Numbered from the stretch's first letter, positions 7,197 through 16,561 are shown. The stretch is 64,000 nucleotides of DNA from Lederbergia lenta NBRC 16444 (GCF_001591545.1 NZ_BCVC01000001.1:1550001-1614000), one strand, 5' to 3'. The notes: generated from the sequence alone by a model not told the origin. Translations and numbers: made by a program.

Positions 7197-10037
7197 TCAT
7201 CTGTGTAATAAAGATCGGACTTTAAATATTCCTAGTAACTCACCAATAGTTAATGAAGTTTCTGGCTGGAACTGATTACTTTTCATATAATCTATTAGTT
7301 GAAAAAATAAATGATGAGCCTCAGGCCGCTTCATTGTTTGTCTGTTTGCCAGATTAAATGAAGAAACAAAAAGCTTTCCTCTTCCTACCTTCACTTCGTA
7401 TGCATATGCTAGATGTTTGGCACGATTGAAATTATCAATTACTTCTACAATCGGCTTTACTTGTGGAATAAGATCCATACCAAGAGCTATTGTATTATTA
7501 ACTAGATGGTACCAGTGCCAGTCAGAGAACCCATCATGTGGTATGTTACTCAGCGCTGGATGGGGATGAATGATCATGCCCATCGTCGTACCGTTTTGTT
7601 CAGGAAACCAGACATAGTTCCAGAATATCGGCAAGTATTTAGTGTGGATCTCATCATGCTGGCGACCTTCCTGGGCCATTAACCAGACCGATCCACCATC
7701 AACTAAATATTGAAGAACATCTCTTGACAGTTGATCTGTAATAACCAAATCCACTTCTTTGTCCTCTTTAAAACTAAGATGATCAATGCCAATTGTTTCT
7801 TCATTCCGAGCCCCATAAAGAACAGTGCTTAGTGAATCAATATTCGTCCAAATTCGCTCTTGATTTTCAGGTAGCTTATGTCGTGGAAAAGTCCAGAAAT
7901 CCCATTCATTTGTAGATATTACCTCGTTGATTATAATTGAAGCGCTTAATTTCAACTTGCGGCCAACTCCATTCGGAATTCGCACACGTACCTTTAAGAG
8001 TTCTAAAAGTCCATCACCTGGAACAATCGTTATATGTTCTTTCCCTTCTTCTACTGGTTGGTTTTCTTCTTCTAATTTCCAAGATAGTACTGCGGAAGTT
8101 GCTTCCTCACCAAAATGAGAAACTTCCAAATCCGCAGATAATATTTCACCATTGAAGTATGTCCGCTTATTCGTTCTCATTAACAATACTGTTTGCTCAT
8201 TAAATTGCCGGAATGCAACTGGATCAATTATATTTTTAGCATCCCAAAACACATCTAATATCCCCACAGTAGCATGCCCCTGGCCTGGAAAATCGCGAAT
8301 ATCTAATAACTGAATGCCTGAAAGCCCTTTTGTTCTTCTTGCTTTTTCCATTGTTTCCTTTAACGAGCGAACTAAATGTGCACCTGTAGCTTCAATAAAT
8401 GCATCTACTCGACCTTCCATCTTTTTAGCAGAAAGAGTTTCGTTTATTGACTCCAACCAATGCGGTTTGATAATCCCTTCATATTTTTTAACTTCTTCTG
8501 GGCGAACATACATAGTAAATTGACCATGCTCATGGGCAATTAATGGCTTATTCTCCAATCTTGTGACTTCTCCGTAGTCAAGCGATGTATCGGGCAGGGC
8601 TGAATGCTCGCTATTATAAGGAGGATGCCAGTTAAGTGTTGGAGTAAAATAATCTCCTTCACGATCATGTGCAGGTATTTCACCAAAACCCGTATTATCT
8701 GTATACAAACGGGTATCATCTAGTTCTCTTGCATACTTAACTAATTCATTTAATTGAGGATGTCCTTCTGCACCTATTAATTCATTCCCCATTGATAGCA
8801 TGACAAATGATGGATGAGTATGTAGATTTTCAATCATACGCTTAAGTTCCCGTTTTAAAAATGCATGTGTTTCCTGATTTGCATCCTGATTTCTATAGAT
8901 GTATTGTCTGCTCCAATGAGGTAATTCCGTTTGAACTAGCATACCTTCTTGATCCGCTGCCTCCCAAAATGGTTCCGGTGGATTCCACCCATGCAAACGA
9001 ACATGATTGAACCCATAGCTTTTCACAATTTTGAACTGTTTTCTACAATGACTAACATCCCATACCGGATACCCCGTTTGTGGAAAAATACAACAATCTA
9101 CATAACCCGCTAAAAAGGTAGCCTTACCATTCAACATAATATGTTGACCCTTTGTCTGAATTGTTCTTAATCCAAATTTAATGTACTTTCTATCGTATAC
9201 TTCCTCTTTATACATTAAGATCAATTCTACTTCATATAAATATGGATTTTGCGGAGACCAAAGATTCGCATTGTCTCCGAGTTGGAGAGTAATAGATTGT
9301 TCTCTAACGATATTTTTTTCTGTGTCATTAACTTTCAGATTTGCATATTCAGTAGCAACTAGCCCACCGTTCGAATCATTCACCTTTGCAACGAGAGACC
9401 AATTTCTTAGATCTTTGCATCCTTCTCGGTCTACCATCACATCAAAAGTGACACTCTTTTGAACAGTATCAGATTGAACCTTGACATCCTTCATGGAGTA
9501 GGGTAATTCTGCCTTTATTTCAATCCCTCCAGTAATTCCTCCCCAATTAGTAGCTGTATGGTATGAATGAATATGACTTTCATGTAGAGAGTAATTCATC
9601 CTGTTATCTACACGGATTACAAATCGATGCTTCTTTCCTGCTTGAACAAATGAAGTGATATTGAATGGGTGGGAACTAACGAGACTTTCACCTTTTCCTA
9701 CAAACTTCCCATCTATCCATAATTCGGTTAACCAACGTACCCCTCTTAAAATTAGGGACATTTTATGGTTATCAAACGCTACTGGTATATTTACTTCTTT
9801 CATATACCAGCCCACCCCTTCGTATTCTCTATCCTTCTTCCAAGTACCGATTGGTTGGTGGGATGATCGCATACCGTATCCCTGTTCCTCCCAAGAACTT
9901 GTTCCATTAATTACATTATCCGGAAATTCAGTTGTATGCTGATGCCATTTCATATTATCTTCTGGGTCCAGTGAAAAATGCCAATCCTCATTTAATTTCA
10001 AAACTTCCTTTTGTTCTTTCAAATTTTGAGATAACAT
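7197..10037 (-). CDS. Intracellular family 2 glycoside hydrolase (beta-galactosidase-like)
   Basis: A 946-residue retaining glycosidase without signal peptide. The layout is an N-terminal sugar-binding jelly roll (about 60-180, with GVRWLTELWIDGKFVGKGE), an immunoglobulin-like domain (185-295) and a TIM barrel from about 296. The acid/base is E419 in MLSMGNEL and the probable nucleophile is E503 in IAHEHGQF. The C-terminal ~250 residues add beta-sandwich domains and a Rossmann-like amidotransferase/ThuA-type segment (VDLVITDQLSRDVLQYLVDG), seen in large non-LacZ GH2 enzymes. Exact specificity is unknown; its operon (galactonate dehydratase, aldolase, kinase, SDR) points to a galactoside. GGGAGGAA sits about 7 bases before the ATG. 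Confidence 0.85.
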   Translation of the reverse strand: MLSQNLKEQKEVLKLNEDWHFSLDPEDNMKWHQHTTEFPDNVINGTSSWEEQGYGMRSSHQPIGTWKKDREYEGVGWYMKEVNIPVAFDNHKMSLILRGVRWLTELWIDGKFVGKGESLVSSHPFNITSFVQAGKKHRFVIRVDNRMNYSLHESHIHSYHTATNWGGITGGIEIKAELPYSMKDVKVQSDTVQKSVTFDVMVDREGCKDLRNWSLVAKVNDSNGGLVATEYANLKVNDTEKNIVREQSITLQLGDNANLWSPQNPYLYEVELILMYKEEVYDRKYIKFGLRTIQTKGQHIMLNGKATFLAGYVDCCIFPQTGYPVWDVSHCRKQFKIVKSYGFNHVRLHGWNPPEPFWEAADQEGMLVQTELPHWSRQYIYRNQDANQETHAFLKRELKRMIENLHTHPSFVMLSMGNELIGAEGHPQLNELVKYARELDDTRLYTDNTGFGEIPAHDREGDYFTPTLNWHPPYNSEHSALPDTSLDYGEVTRLENKPLIAHEHGQFTMYVRPEEVKKYEGIIKPHWLESINETLSAKKMEGRVDAFIEATGAHLVRSLKETMEKARRTKGLSGIQLLDIRDFPGQGHATVGILDVFWDAKNIIDPVAFRQFNEQTVLLMRTNKRTYFNGEILSADLEVSHFGEEATSAVLSWKLEEENQPVEEGKEHITIVPGDGLLELLKVRVRIPNGVGRKLKLSASIIINEVISTNEWDFWTFPRHKLPENQERIWTNIDSLSTVLYGARNEETIGIDHLSFKEDKEVDLVITDQLSRDVLQYLVDGGSVWLMAQEGRQHDEIHTKYLPIFWNYVWFPEQNGTTMGMIIHPHPALSNIPHDGFSDWHWYHLVNNTIALGMDLIPQVKPIVEVIDNFNRAKHLAYAYEVKVGRGKLFVSSFNLANRQTMKRPEAHHLFFQLIDYMKSNQFQPETSLTIGELLGIFKVRSLLHR

Positions 10038-10188
10038 ACTCTATTCCTCCCGTTTTTTAATAGATGAATATGTTTTTATGTCTGCAATCTTTCACGAGTT
10101 ACCCAATAGACTATTTCCTTCACTTAATAAGGACCTTTTAAAAATATCGAACATTCAATTTCAACTCAACCATATAAGGCAACTGCCT

Positions 10189-10974
10189 CTAGCATATTTC
10201 TGAATTGTATAATCGTGCGGACACCCCTCCATCTATCACTATATTTTCACCCGTTATCATAAAAGAGTCGTCTGATGATAGATAAACTGCCAGTTTACCA
10301 ATATCCTTAGGTGTACAAATCCTTCCTAGTGCATGCAATTGCTTCACTTCCTTACTGATAAGGTCTTTATTTTCTTTTTCTAAAAGCCATTGATTATAAT
10401 GAGGTGTATCAGTAAACCCCGGACAAATAGAGTTCACTCTAATTCCATGCTCCCCCAAACTAAGAGCCATACTTTTTGTCATGGCATTAATCCCCCCTTT
10501 TGCGGCCGCATATATTTCCGAATTGGGAAGAGTTGAGATGGCATGATTGGAAGAAATATTTATTATTGCCCCCTGCTTTTGCTTTTTCATATGAGGCAAA
10601 GCATATTTGCTACATAAGAACGGCCCCCTTAAGTCGATGTTAATTAATTTATCCCAATCGCTTATGGTTGCTTCCTCAAGTGGTTTAAATAAAGTAATGC
10701 CCGCATTATTTACTAATGTATTTATCTTTCCAAACATGCGCATCGTTTCTTGAATCATGTTTTTGATACTCTCTTCTGATGTGATATCTGTTTGAATAAA
10801 GGCTACGTTGCCTCCTTGATCTCGTAACTCTTTTTCCGTAAGTTTTCCTTCCTCATATTCTTTAGTTGCAATGATAACTGTCGCACCTTGATCAATAAAA
10901 CACTCAGCAATTCCTTTTCCAATTCCTCGGCCTGCGCCGGTTACAATCGTGACTTGACCATCAAGACGCCTCAT
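10189..10974 (-). CDS. SDR-family NAD(P) dehydrogenase, candidate galactose 1-dehydrogenase
   Basis: A 261-residue classical short-chain dehydrogenase: cofactor motif TGAGRGIG near residue 13, NNAG near 90, catalytic Ser and YxxxK (ISSNHA, then EIYAAAKGG near 155), and C-terminal IDGG. As the first intact gene of an operon with a GH2 glycosidase and the D-galactonate branch, the simplest role is oxidation of free galactose to galactonolactone, which would complete a De Ley-Doudoroff route. That substrate is inference; other SDRs of this type act on gluconate, fucose or rhamnose. GGGGTGA precedes the ATG. The previous gene is a degraded permease tail, 23 bases away. Confidence 0.8.
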   Translation of the reverse strand: MRRLDGQVTIVTGAGRGIGKGIAECFIDQGATVIIATKEYEEGKLTEKELRDQGGNVAFIQTDITSEESIKNMIQETMRMFGKINTLVNNAGITLFKPLEEATISDWDKLINIDLRGPFLCSKYALPHMKKQKQGAIINISSNHAISTLPNSEIYAAAKGGINAMTKSMALSLGEHGIRVNSICPGFTDTPHYNQWLLEKENKDLISKEVKQLHALGRICTPKDIGKLAVYLSSDDSFMITGENIVIDGGVSARLYNSEIC

Positions 10975-10997
10975 AGGATATCACCCCATTTCTATTT

Positions 10998-11135
10998 TTA
11001 AGATTGAACAGCCCCACTAGTTAAACCGGATATAAAATGCTTTGATGCTAATATAAAAGCACGTACTAAAAAACAAATAAGTTTATCTTTTGCTTCTTCA
11101 CAGGTATCCCTTCTTTTGACAACGCTTTCATTCAT
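10998..11135 (-). pseudogene. C-terminal relic of a sugar ABC-transporter permease (MalG type)
   Basis: A 45-codon minus-strand frame. Its last 18 residues (ILASKHFISGLTSGAVQS) match the hallmark C-terminus of MalG/UgpE-type permeases, in which a final helix is followed by (R/H)(Y/F)(F/V)xxGLTxGAVKG and a stop. The preceding residues (ESVVKRRDTCEEAK) do not fit a permease, so the gene is a deletion scar. It lies directly upstream of the SDR gene in the same orientation, implying the operon once began with its own CUT1 importer. It may still be translated, as an ATG is present, but no function is expected. Confidence 0.6.
11117..11130. promoter_or_regulatory. cre-like CcpA site upstream of the galactose operon
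   Basis: TGACAACGCTTTCA matches 13 of 14 positions of the cre consensus TGWAANCGNTNWCA. It lies in the divergent region between the SDR operon and the ROK regulator, where carbon catabolite repression would be expected. It overlaps the permease relic. Confidence 0.45.
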
Positions 11136-11255
11136 ATTTTCATTATAGTAAGGTGACCTTAATAAAGTCAAACTATTTTTTCACTCGTTTGAATTGATTG
11201 AATTATCTTTATTCCCCACCCTGTGGATTAGTGCTATTATTTCAAAGGTATATCG

Positions 11256-11294
11256 AACAATATGTGTTCTTTTCCGTGATTTCGAAATATTGTT
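11256..11294. promoter_or_regulatory. Inverted repeat, possible ROK operator
   Basis: AACAATAT (11256-11263) and ATATTGTT (11287-11294) are perfect inverted octamers 23 bases apart in the divergent promoter region, about 80 bases before the ROK start. ROK repressors bind widely spaced AT-rich half-sites, so this is a reasonable operator candidate, with no further proof. Confidence 0.3.
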
Positions 11295-11376
11295 ATTATA
11301 CTATTCCTTATATATAATAAACTTAGTTTATAAAATACCTAAATATATATGACCATGTTATAAGGAGTAATAATAA

Positions 11377-12633
11377 ATGATTAATAGTTCTCGAAAAGTT
11401 AGCAAGGACTTAATGAAACATTTAAACCAAAAAATAATTATGAAAATCTTAAAGGAAAATGGAACCGCTTCTAAATCTGAGTTATCCAAGATCACTGGGT
11501 TAACAATCCCTGGAGTTACCGACATCGTTAATGAACTGGAAAAATACCACCTAATAAAAAATGTTGGAGAATCGCGTATTAAAAGAGGAAGATTTCCGAC
11601 ATTGTTTGAATTAAATAAAGAATCGTTTAAAGTAATTGGCATAACGATTCGATCTGAATCGATTAGAATCGGATTATTTAATATGTTAGGTGAAATGGTA
11701 TACTTCTCAGAGAATAATTTACCTAAAGATACTTCTCCTGAACACACTTTGGAATATGTTGCTAAACTAACATTTCAATTACTTAAAGAATCAAATACGA
11801 ATATAACAGAAATTAACGGTATAGGCCTTGGCATGCATGGTATAGTAGATCCTATAAATGGAATTTCTATCTATCCCCCTCATTTTAATTGGAGAAACAT
11901 ACCGATAAAAAAAATACTGGAAGAGAAAACAGATTTGCCTGTTATAGTGGATAATGACTGTAATTCATTAGCCTTAGCTGAATATTGGTTTGGGAAAGGT
12001 GAAGGGTTGAATTCTTTTATTATCTTAAATATCGATTATGGAATTGGAGCAAGTATAATGATCGATGGAAAGTTATTTCATGGGAGTGATTTTGGAGCAG
12101 GTCAGATTGGTCATACGATTGTTCATGATAACGGTTCACGATGTACTTGCGGCAATTATGGATGTTTAGAAACTATCTCCAGTGAATTGTCCATTATTGA
12201 ACATATTATCGTTAAAATTAAAATGGGGTTTCCTAGCAGCATTACAGAAATGGAGAAAAACCCCGATAAGATTACCCTAGATCATTTATATTTAGCGGCT
12301 GAACAAAATGATCAGCTCGCTGTAACTACTTTAGAAATCGCTGCGCGCTATTTAGGTATCGGTATTTCTACACTCGTAAATGTTTTTAACCCAGAAAAAG
12401 TGATTGTTACAGGTGGTATATTGCGCGGGGGCGATGTTGTAATGCGTCCATTAAACGAATCTTTTAATAATCACGCTTTGATAACTAATGTAGCTAAATT
12501 AGAAATTACAGAATCTAGACTTGGTAGAAAAGCTGATGTTCTTGGGGCTGCAACATTATGGATTAATGAACTATTTAAAGGCGAGTTGTCTTTAGCTGAA
12601 ATAAGAAATAATATTCCCGAAATTGAACCTTAA
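11377..12633 (+). CDS. ROK-family transcriptional repressor (XylR/NagC type)
   Basis: 418 residues. An N-terminal winged helix (about 15-75, with KSELSKITGLTIPGVTDIVNEL) is followed by the ROK sugar-kinase-like domain. The effector-binding and zinc region is intact: DNDCNSLALAEYWFG, then GHTIVHDNG and CTCGNYGCLE (CxCGxxGCxE). Presence of the DNA-binding domain marks it as a regulator rather than a kinase. AAGGAG lies 9 bases before the ATG. It is divergent from the galactose operon, which it probably represses in the absence of a galactose-type sugar, and is followed by the beta-propeller gene. Confidence 0.9.
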   Translation: MINSSRKVSKDLMKHLNQKIIMKILKENGTASKSELSKITGLTIPGVTDIVNELEKYHLIKNVGESRIKRGRFPTLFELNKESFKVIGITIRSESIRIGLFNMLGEMVYFSENNLPKDTSPEHTLEYVAKLTFQLLKESNTNITEINGIGLGMHGIVDPINGISIYPPHFNWRNIPIKKILEEKTDLPVIVDNDCNSLALAEYWFGKGEGLNSFIILNIDYGIGASIMIDGKLFHGSDFGAGQIGHTIVHDNGSRCTCGNYGCLETISSELSIIEHIIVKIKMGFPSSITEMEKNPDKITLDHLYLAAEQNDQLAVTTLEIAARYLGIGISTLVNVFNPEKVIVTGGILRGGDVVMRPLNESFNNHALITNVAKLEITESRLGRKADVLGAATLWINELFKGELSLAEIRNNIPEIEP

Positions 12634-12730
12634 GCTATTCCAAGTGCTATTATTATCTGTCTAACTTTTATAGAGATACTAAGTATGAAGGTCAGGCATT
12701 ACTTTTAGCTCAAAATGGAAGGAGTATAAT

Positions 12731-13759
12731 ATGAAGAAATTATTATGGAATTTTAAAGTTCCTAGAATTAGAATGCCCGTTATTTCTAATGGACTTATTT
12801 ATGGTGATTCATTATTCGTATCTATTTGTTATGAAAAGTCAGGGTTCTATGAGAGTAAGTTATTAAGTATAGATCTAAATGATCAATCTAACAAAATTAT
12901 ACTAGAAATCCCACATTTACTCAGAGACTCCGGCATTATCGAACACGATAAACTATATATCACATCATTTGATGGGAACGTATACTGCATTGACATTTAT
13001 ACTCAAAATATCCTTTGGAAATATAGTACAGACCCTAGCAGGAACCTTAACCCAAATATCAATATTAGAGGCAATCATCTGATCTTTACGGAAATGCATG
13101 GCCAAGGGAAATTTACGTATTGCATTGATAAAAACTCCGGTGAAGAAGTATGGAAGTTTCAAAGTGATAAGCATGTGGCTTCCAATATACTCATTAAGGA
13201 AAATCTTGTTTTCCACGGTTCAAGTGACGCCTTTTATTGCTTGGACTTACAGAGCGGCCGTCTCAAATGGGGTTTCGGAAAAGACCTTTATAGTTATTCA
13301 TGCGCCTTTATTTTAGATGATGCGGTTGCCGTTTGCTCAGCAAATGGGACTTTATATATTTTAAATATACATAGCGGAGATTTATTAGCTTCATTAGATA
13401 CGTTGGGTGCCATTTATCGGAAACCATTTATTCAAGGTAACAGAATCTATATTGGGAATGAAAACGGACTGTTCGCGTGCTACGAATATCAAGAGGTTAA
13501 TAAGAATTTAGTTAAGATATGGAGTTTCAATGCGAATGAGATAATTTCTTCCCCTGCGATAACTAGGGATCAATCTATTCTATTTGGAACTGCCGATCGT
13601 GTTGTATATCAATTATGTCTTGAGACAGGAGCTTTATTAAACAAGCGAAAGTTAAAGAATGCCGCTGTAGATATTCTCATACACAATAATACACTCCTTA
13701 TTCTAAGCGATAGAGGACAAGTAGATTGCTTAGAAATGACAGACCTTTCAAGCGTCTAA
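12731..13759 (+). CDS. Cytosolic PQQ-like beta-propeller protein
   Basis: 342 residues built of repeated blades. The tryptophan-containing repeat appears as NILWKYSTD, GEEVWKFQSD, GRLKWGFGKD and VKIWSFNAN, each about 40 residues apart and preceded by a YCID/YCLDL-type strand. This is the PQQ-like/quinoprotein repeat also used by BamB and many sensors. There is no signal peptide and no obvious PQQ or haem ligand set, so a scaffold or ligand-sensing role is more likely than a dehydrogenase. It is in line with the ROK gene (97-base gap) and may be part of the same sugar-responsive unit. It is not the SMP-30 type lactonase that the pathway lacks. Confidence 0.7.
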   Translation: MKKLLWNFKVPRIRMPVISNGLIYGDSLFVSICYEKSGFYESKLLSIDLNDQSNKIILEIPHLLRDSGIIEHDKLYITSFDGNVYCIDIYTQNILWKYSTDPSRNLNPNINIRGNHLIFTEMHGQGKFTYCIDKNSGEEVWKFQSDKHVASNILIKENLVFHGSSDAFYCLDLQSGRLKWGFGKDLYSYSCAFILDDAVAVCSANGTLYILNIHSGDLLASLDTLGAIYRKPFIQGNRIYIGNENGLFACYEYQEVNKNLVKIWSFNANEIISSPAITRDQSILFGTADRVVYQLCLETGALLNKRKLKNAAVDILIHNNTLLILSDRGQVDCLEMTDLSSV

Positions 13760-13781
13760 TCGATAGTATCTTAATAGAAAA

Positions 13782-13832
13782 ATATTATCTCGAAAAAAGA
13801 GATTTTTCCATCTGCTTTTTTCGAGATAATAT
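13782..13832. terminator. 18-bp perfect inverted repeat between convergent genes
   Basis: ATATTATCTCGAAAAAAG (13782-13799) is perfectly repeated in inverse at 13815-13832 with a 15-base loop. It sits between the ends of the beta-propeller gene (+) and the NUDIX gene (-). A/T runs lie inside the stem, so it should terminate from both sides. Confidence 0.75.
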
Positions 13833-13882
13833 ATATATAACGTTAACCTTATTAGGATATTTATTAGTTATAAAGGTTTGAG

Positions 13883-14344
13883 TTATTGATATTGCTGGAT
13901 GTAATCGATGATTGCCTGTCTGTCAGGCGGATTGATGTTTATAGGAATTGCATTAAATTCATAAAACTTCAACTCTTTTACTTCAGATATTTCTCCGATT
14001 AGATTGCCGCTAAACTCCTTACAAATATATGTAGATGTCACATTATAAACTTCATCACCATGGGGGTACTTATAATAGAATTCTTCCCCCGAATAAATTT
14101 TAAATAGATGAAGTTCTTCAGCAATTATTCCGGTTTCCTCTTTTAATTCACGCGTCGCTGCAAATTCTAATTTTTCTCCTAACTCTAGGGAACCTCCAGG
14201 AAGTCCCCAGCATTGATTGTCTGTTCTTAATTGGAGCAACATTTGATTATTGTTATTTACGACAATCACATTTGCCCCTAACATCAATAACGGTCTTGAA
14301 CCAACCATCTTTCTTAACTCCGCCATATACCCCATCGCATCCAC
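13883..14344 (-). CDS. NUDIX hydrolase
   Basis: A 153-residue pyrophosphohydrolase. The NUDIX box is complete: GGSLELGEKLEFAATRELKEE followed by TGI (residues about 50-73), matching Gx5Ex7REUxEExGU. The rest of the fold resembles ADP-ribose/dNTP/nucleotide-sugar-type NUDIX proteins, and the substrate is unclear. The start has two in-frame ATGs (14344 and 14335) behind AAGGGTGG. It lies alone between two glycosidase loci without sign of co-transcription. Confidence 0.88.
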   Translation of the reverse strand: MDAMGYMAELRKMVGSRPLLMLGANVIVVNNNNQMLLQLRTDNQCWGLPGGSLELGEKLEFAATRELKEETGIIAEELHLFKIYSGEEFYYKYPHGDEVYNVTSTYICKEFSGNLIGEISEVKELKFYEFNAIPININPPDRQAIIDYIQQYQ

Positions 14345-14466
14345 CCTTTTAATAGCCTTGCTTTATATTTCCACATGACTATTCCCATTGTATAGCTAGA
14401 CATCTAAGTTTATAAATACTCTTATAGAAACCAAATAGTATTTCTATCCACCCATCAAACAAATTG

Positions 14467-16227
14467 TCATTTTTGATTAATTTGTTTAATCTTTTCAAGA
14501 TCTACTTTTGGTTTTCTTTCTTCTGTGAGTAGTCCATTAATTTCTTGCTGTACATCTGTGATTTGGGTGTAGCAAAAGCCACTAACATATGCTGTATCCT
14601 TAATAGCTTGGGTAATAGATTCATAGCGATGCAGGAATTCTTCTTCATTGTCCACCTGATTACCATATCCCCAGCCTTCCTCACTATTAAATGCGATACC
14701 ACCATACTCACTTATAATAATTGGTTGGCCATCGTATGAATAGTTTTTTGCCATAGCATGCTTGGAATTATTGAAGGCAATATCATTATTAATAACTCTC
14801 TCTTTATCGGCATAGCGCTTAGAAAATTCGTCGCCATACTCGACATAATCATGGAGCGTAATAATATCCGATATTGTATGCTCCCATCCATCATTTACGA
14901 TAACCGGTCTCATGCTATCAATCGATTTAGTAAGATGGTAGATAGCTTCAGTAAATTTCTGTTGCTTCACATCTGTGTATATATTCTTTACTCCCCAAGA
15001 TTCATTAAACGGTGTCCAAGTAATGATACATGGATGATTATAGTGTTGTTTTACGACTTCTATCCATTCTTCAGTAAAGTTTTGCACCGACTCATCCGAA
15101 TACTCATATGTTGCAGCCATTTCTGACCAAACGAGAAGCCCCTTTTTATCTGCCCAGTACAGGAAACGTTGATCTTCAACCTTCATATGTTTTCTAACTC
15201 CGTTAAATCCCATCTCCAGCGTTTTATCAATATCTTCAATGATTGCCGCCTCTGAAGGTGGGGTTAAATGGCTATCCTTCCAATACCCTTGATCCAAAAG
15301 CAAACGTTGATATATTGGAACATTATTCAGTAGAACATTACCATTTTCAATTGATATCTTTCTCATCCCAAAATATGATTGTACTTGATCAAGTATTTCA
15401 TTTTCTTTGTAAAGCGTAAATTCTACGTCATATAGATGAGGTTCTCCTGGACTCCAATGCATTATTTTCCAATGAAAATTTTCACTCGCTAGATTCATTT
15501 TTATATGATGGTTTTGACGATCAATATTAAAGGTGATTTCCTTAATCCGCTGATTATTGAAGGAAATCGTTGTTTGCAGTGTAAGATCGGAATGAATAAT
15601 CCCTTCTGAAAATGTATAGTCGAATTCTACTGATTCTGTATCAATATCAGGTGTTATTTTTACCGATTCGAGATTTTCCTCATTTAAAAACTCCAGCCAT
15701 ACAGTTTGCCATATACCTGTCGTTTGAACATACCAACAACCAAAATTTTCATTTGTCCATCTTTGTTTTCCTCTCGGTTGGAAACAACTATAACTATCTT
15801 CATTTTTAACGACAATATTTAGCCCATTGCTTTCATCAAGATAATTTGTGATATCAAAAGAAAACGCGACCTGGCCACCTTTATGTTTCCCCACAAATCT
15901 ACCATTCACCCAAAGCTTTGTAATATAGTCAGCCGCTTGAAAATGTAAAACAATTCTTTTATCTCCAAATTCTTTAGGCACTGTAACAAACTTCTGATAC
16001 CAAATATTCGGATAAAACTTCTCTTCTTCTATTCCACTAGATTTTGTTTCGTATGTAAAAGGAACGTTAATTTTCTGTTCAAAACTTGTGGAATTATACC
16101 AACGCTCTTTTTCCCCTATATTATTTTTGTCAAAAGTAAAATTCCACTCACCATTCAAATTCATCCAGTCTGCTCTTTCAAAATGTGGTCTTGGATATTC
16201 TTTTCTTGGTATCTCTTTGTTTGTCAT
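14467..16227 (-). CDS. Family 2 glycoside hydrolase (beta-galactosidase/beta-glucuronidase type)
   Basis: About 586 residues, intracellular. Three-domain GH2: sugar-binding jelly roll (to ~180), immunoglobulin-like domain (~185-290) and TIM barrel. The acid/base is E409 in TPFNESWG and the nucleophile E507 in IISEYGG, both canonical. The length fits the compact GH2 group that acts on short oligosaccharides; specificity is open. The start at 16227 is preferred because AAAGGAG is 9-10 bases away, whereas the ATG at 16236 abuts it. The promoter region carries a cre site and two operators matching those of the adjacent regulator, so expression is probably catabolite-repressed and substrate-induced. 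Confidence 0.87.
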   Translation of the reverse strand: MTNKEIPRKEYPRPHFERADWMNLNGEWNFTFDKNNIGEKERWYNSTSFEQKINVPFTYETKSSGIEEEKFYPNIWYQKFVTVPKEFGDKRIVLHFQAADYITKLWVNGRFVGKHKGGQVAFSFDITNYLDESNGLNIVVKNEDSYSCFQPRGKQRWTNENFGCWYVQTTGIWQTVWLEFLNEENLESVKITPDIDTESVEFDYTFSEGIIHSDLTLQTTISFNNQRIKEITFNIDRQNHHIKMNLASENFHWKIMHWSPGEPHLYDVEFTLYKENEILDQVQSYFGMRKISIENGNVLLNNVPIYQRLLLDQGYWKDSHLTPPSEAAIIEDIDKTLEMGFNGVRKHMKVEDQRFLYWADKKGLLVWSEMAATYEYSDESVQNFTEEWIEVVKQHYNHPCIITWTPFNESWGVKNIYTDVKQQKFTEAIYHLTKSIDSMRPVIVNDGWEHTISDIITLHDYVEYGDEFSKRYADKERVINNDIAFNNSKHAMAKNYSYDGQPIIISEYGGIAFNSEEGWGYGNQVDNEEEFLHRYESITQAIKDTAYVSGFCYTQITDVQQEINGLLTEERKPKVDLEKIKQINQK

Positions 16228-16327
16228 TGGTTTCATTCTCCTTTGATTATCTTTTACTATTGTAATTATAAAATTTATTAAATATTACTCACCCTCTTGT
16301 AATGAGGATGATGGTTCAAAATGCACA

Positions 16328-16341
16328 GGTAAACGCTTACA
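16328..16341. promoter_or_regulatory. cre site (CcpA) upstream of the GH2 gene
   Basis: GGTAAACGCTTACA matches 13 of 14 cre positions. It is embedded in a longer palindrome, GTAAACG...CGTTTAC (16329-16350), about 100 bases before the glycosidase start. Confidence 0.6.
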
Positions 16342-16470
16342 AACGTTTACTATTTAAAAGTAATATATCGAGATTCTGCATTTTGTAACTTCAAGAAAAA
16401 ATTATCATAGATTCACCCTACTCTCATCGTGACTATAAATTGAATTTTATTCCAGCGAACAATAAAGTTA

Positions 16471-16532
16471 TATACTACATTTAGTATAAAATATGTTAAT
16501 TCAGCAATAAACCGCAAAGTATACTTAGTATA
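16471..16532. promoter_or_regulatory. Two operators, TATACTA/TAGTATA type
   Basis: TATACTA-CATT-TAGTATA (16471-16488) is a perfect 7-base inverted repeat, and TATACT-T-AGTATA (16520-16532) is a second. They lie between the regulator stop and the GH2 gene. The same half-site recurs upstream of the regulator (17659-17735), which ties these sites to that regulator. Confidence 0.55.
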
Positions 16533-16561
16533 AAAACTAATTAGTAAATTAATTTAAATAC

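Noticed and set aside
12731-13759. Beta-propeller as the missing galactonolactonase
   Set aside because: The repeats are of the PQQ/tryptophan-docking type, not the SMP-30/gluconolactonase six-blade type with its Glu/Asn/Asp metal site.
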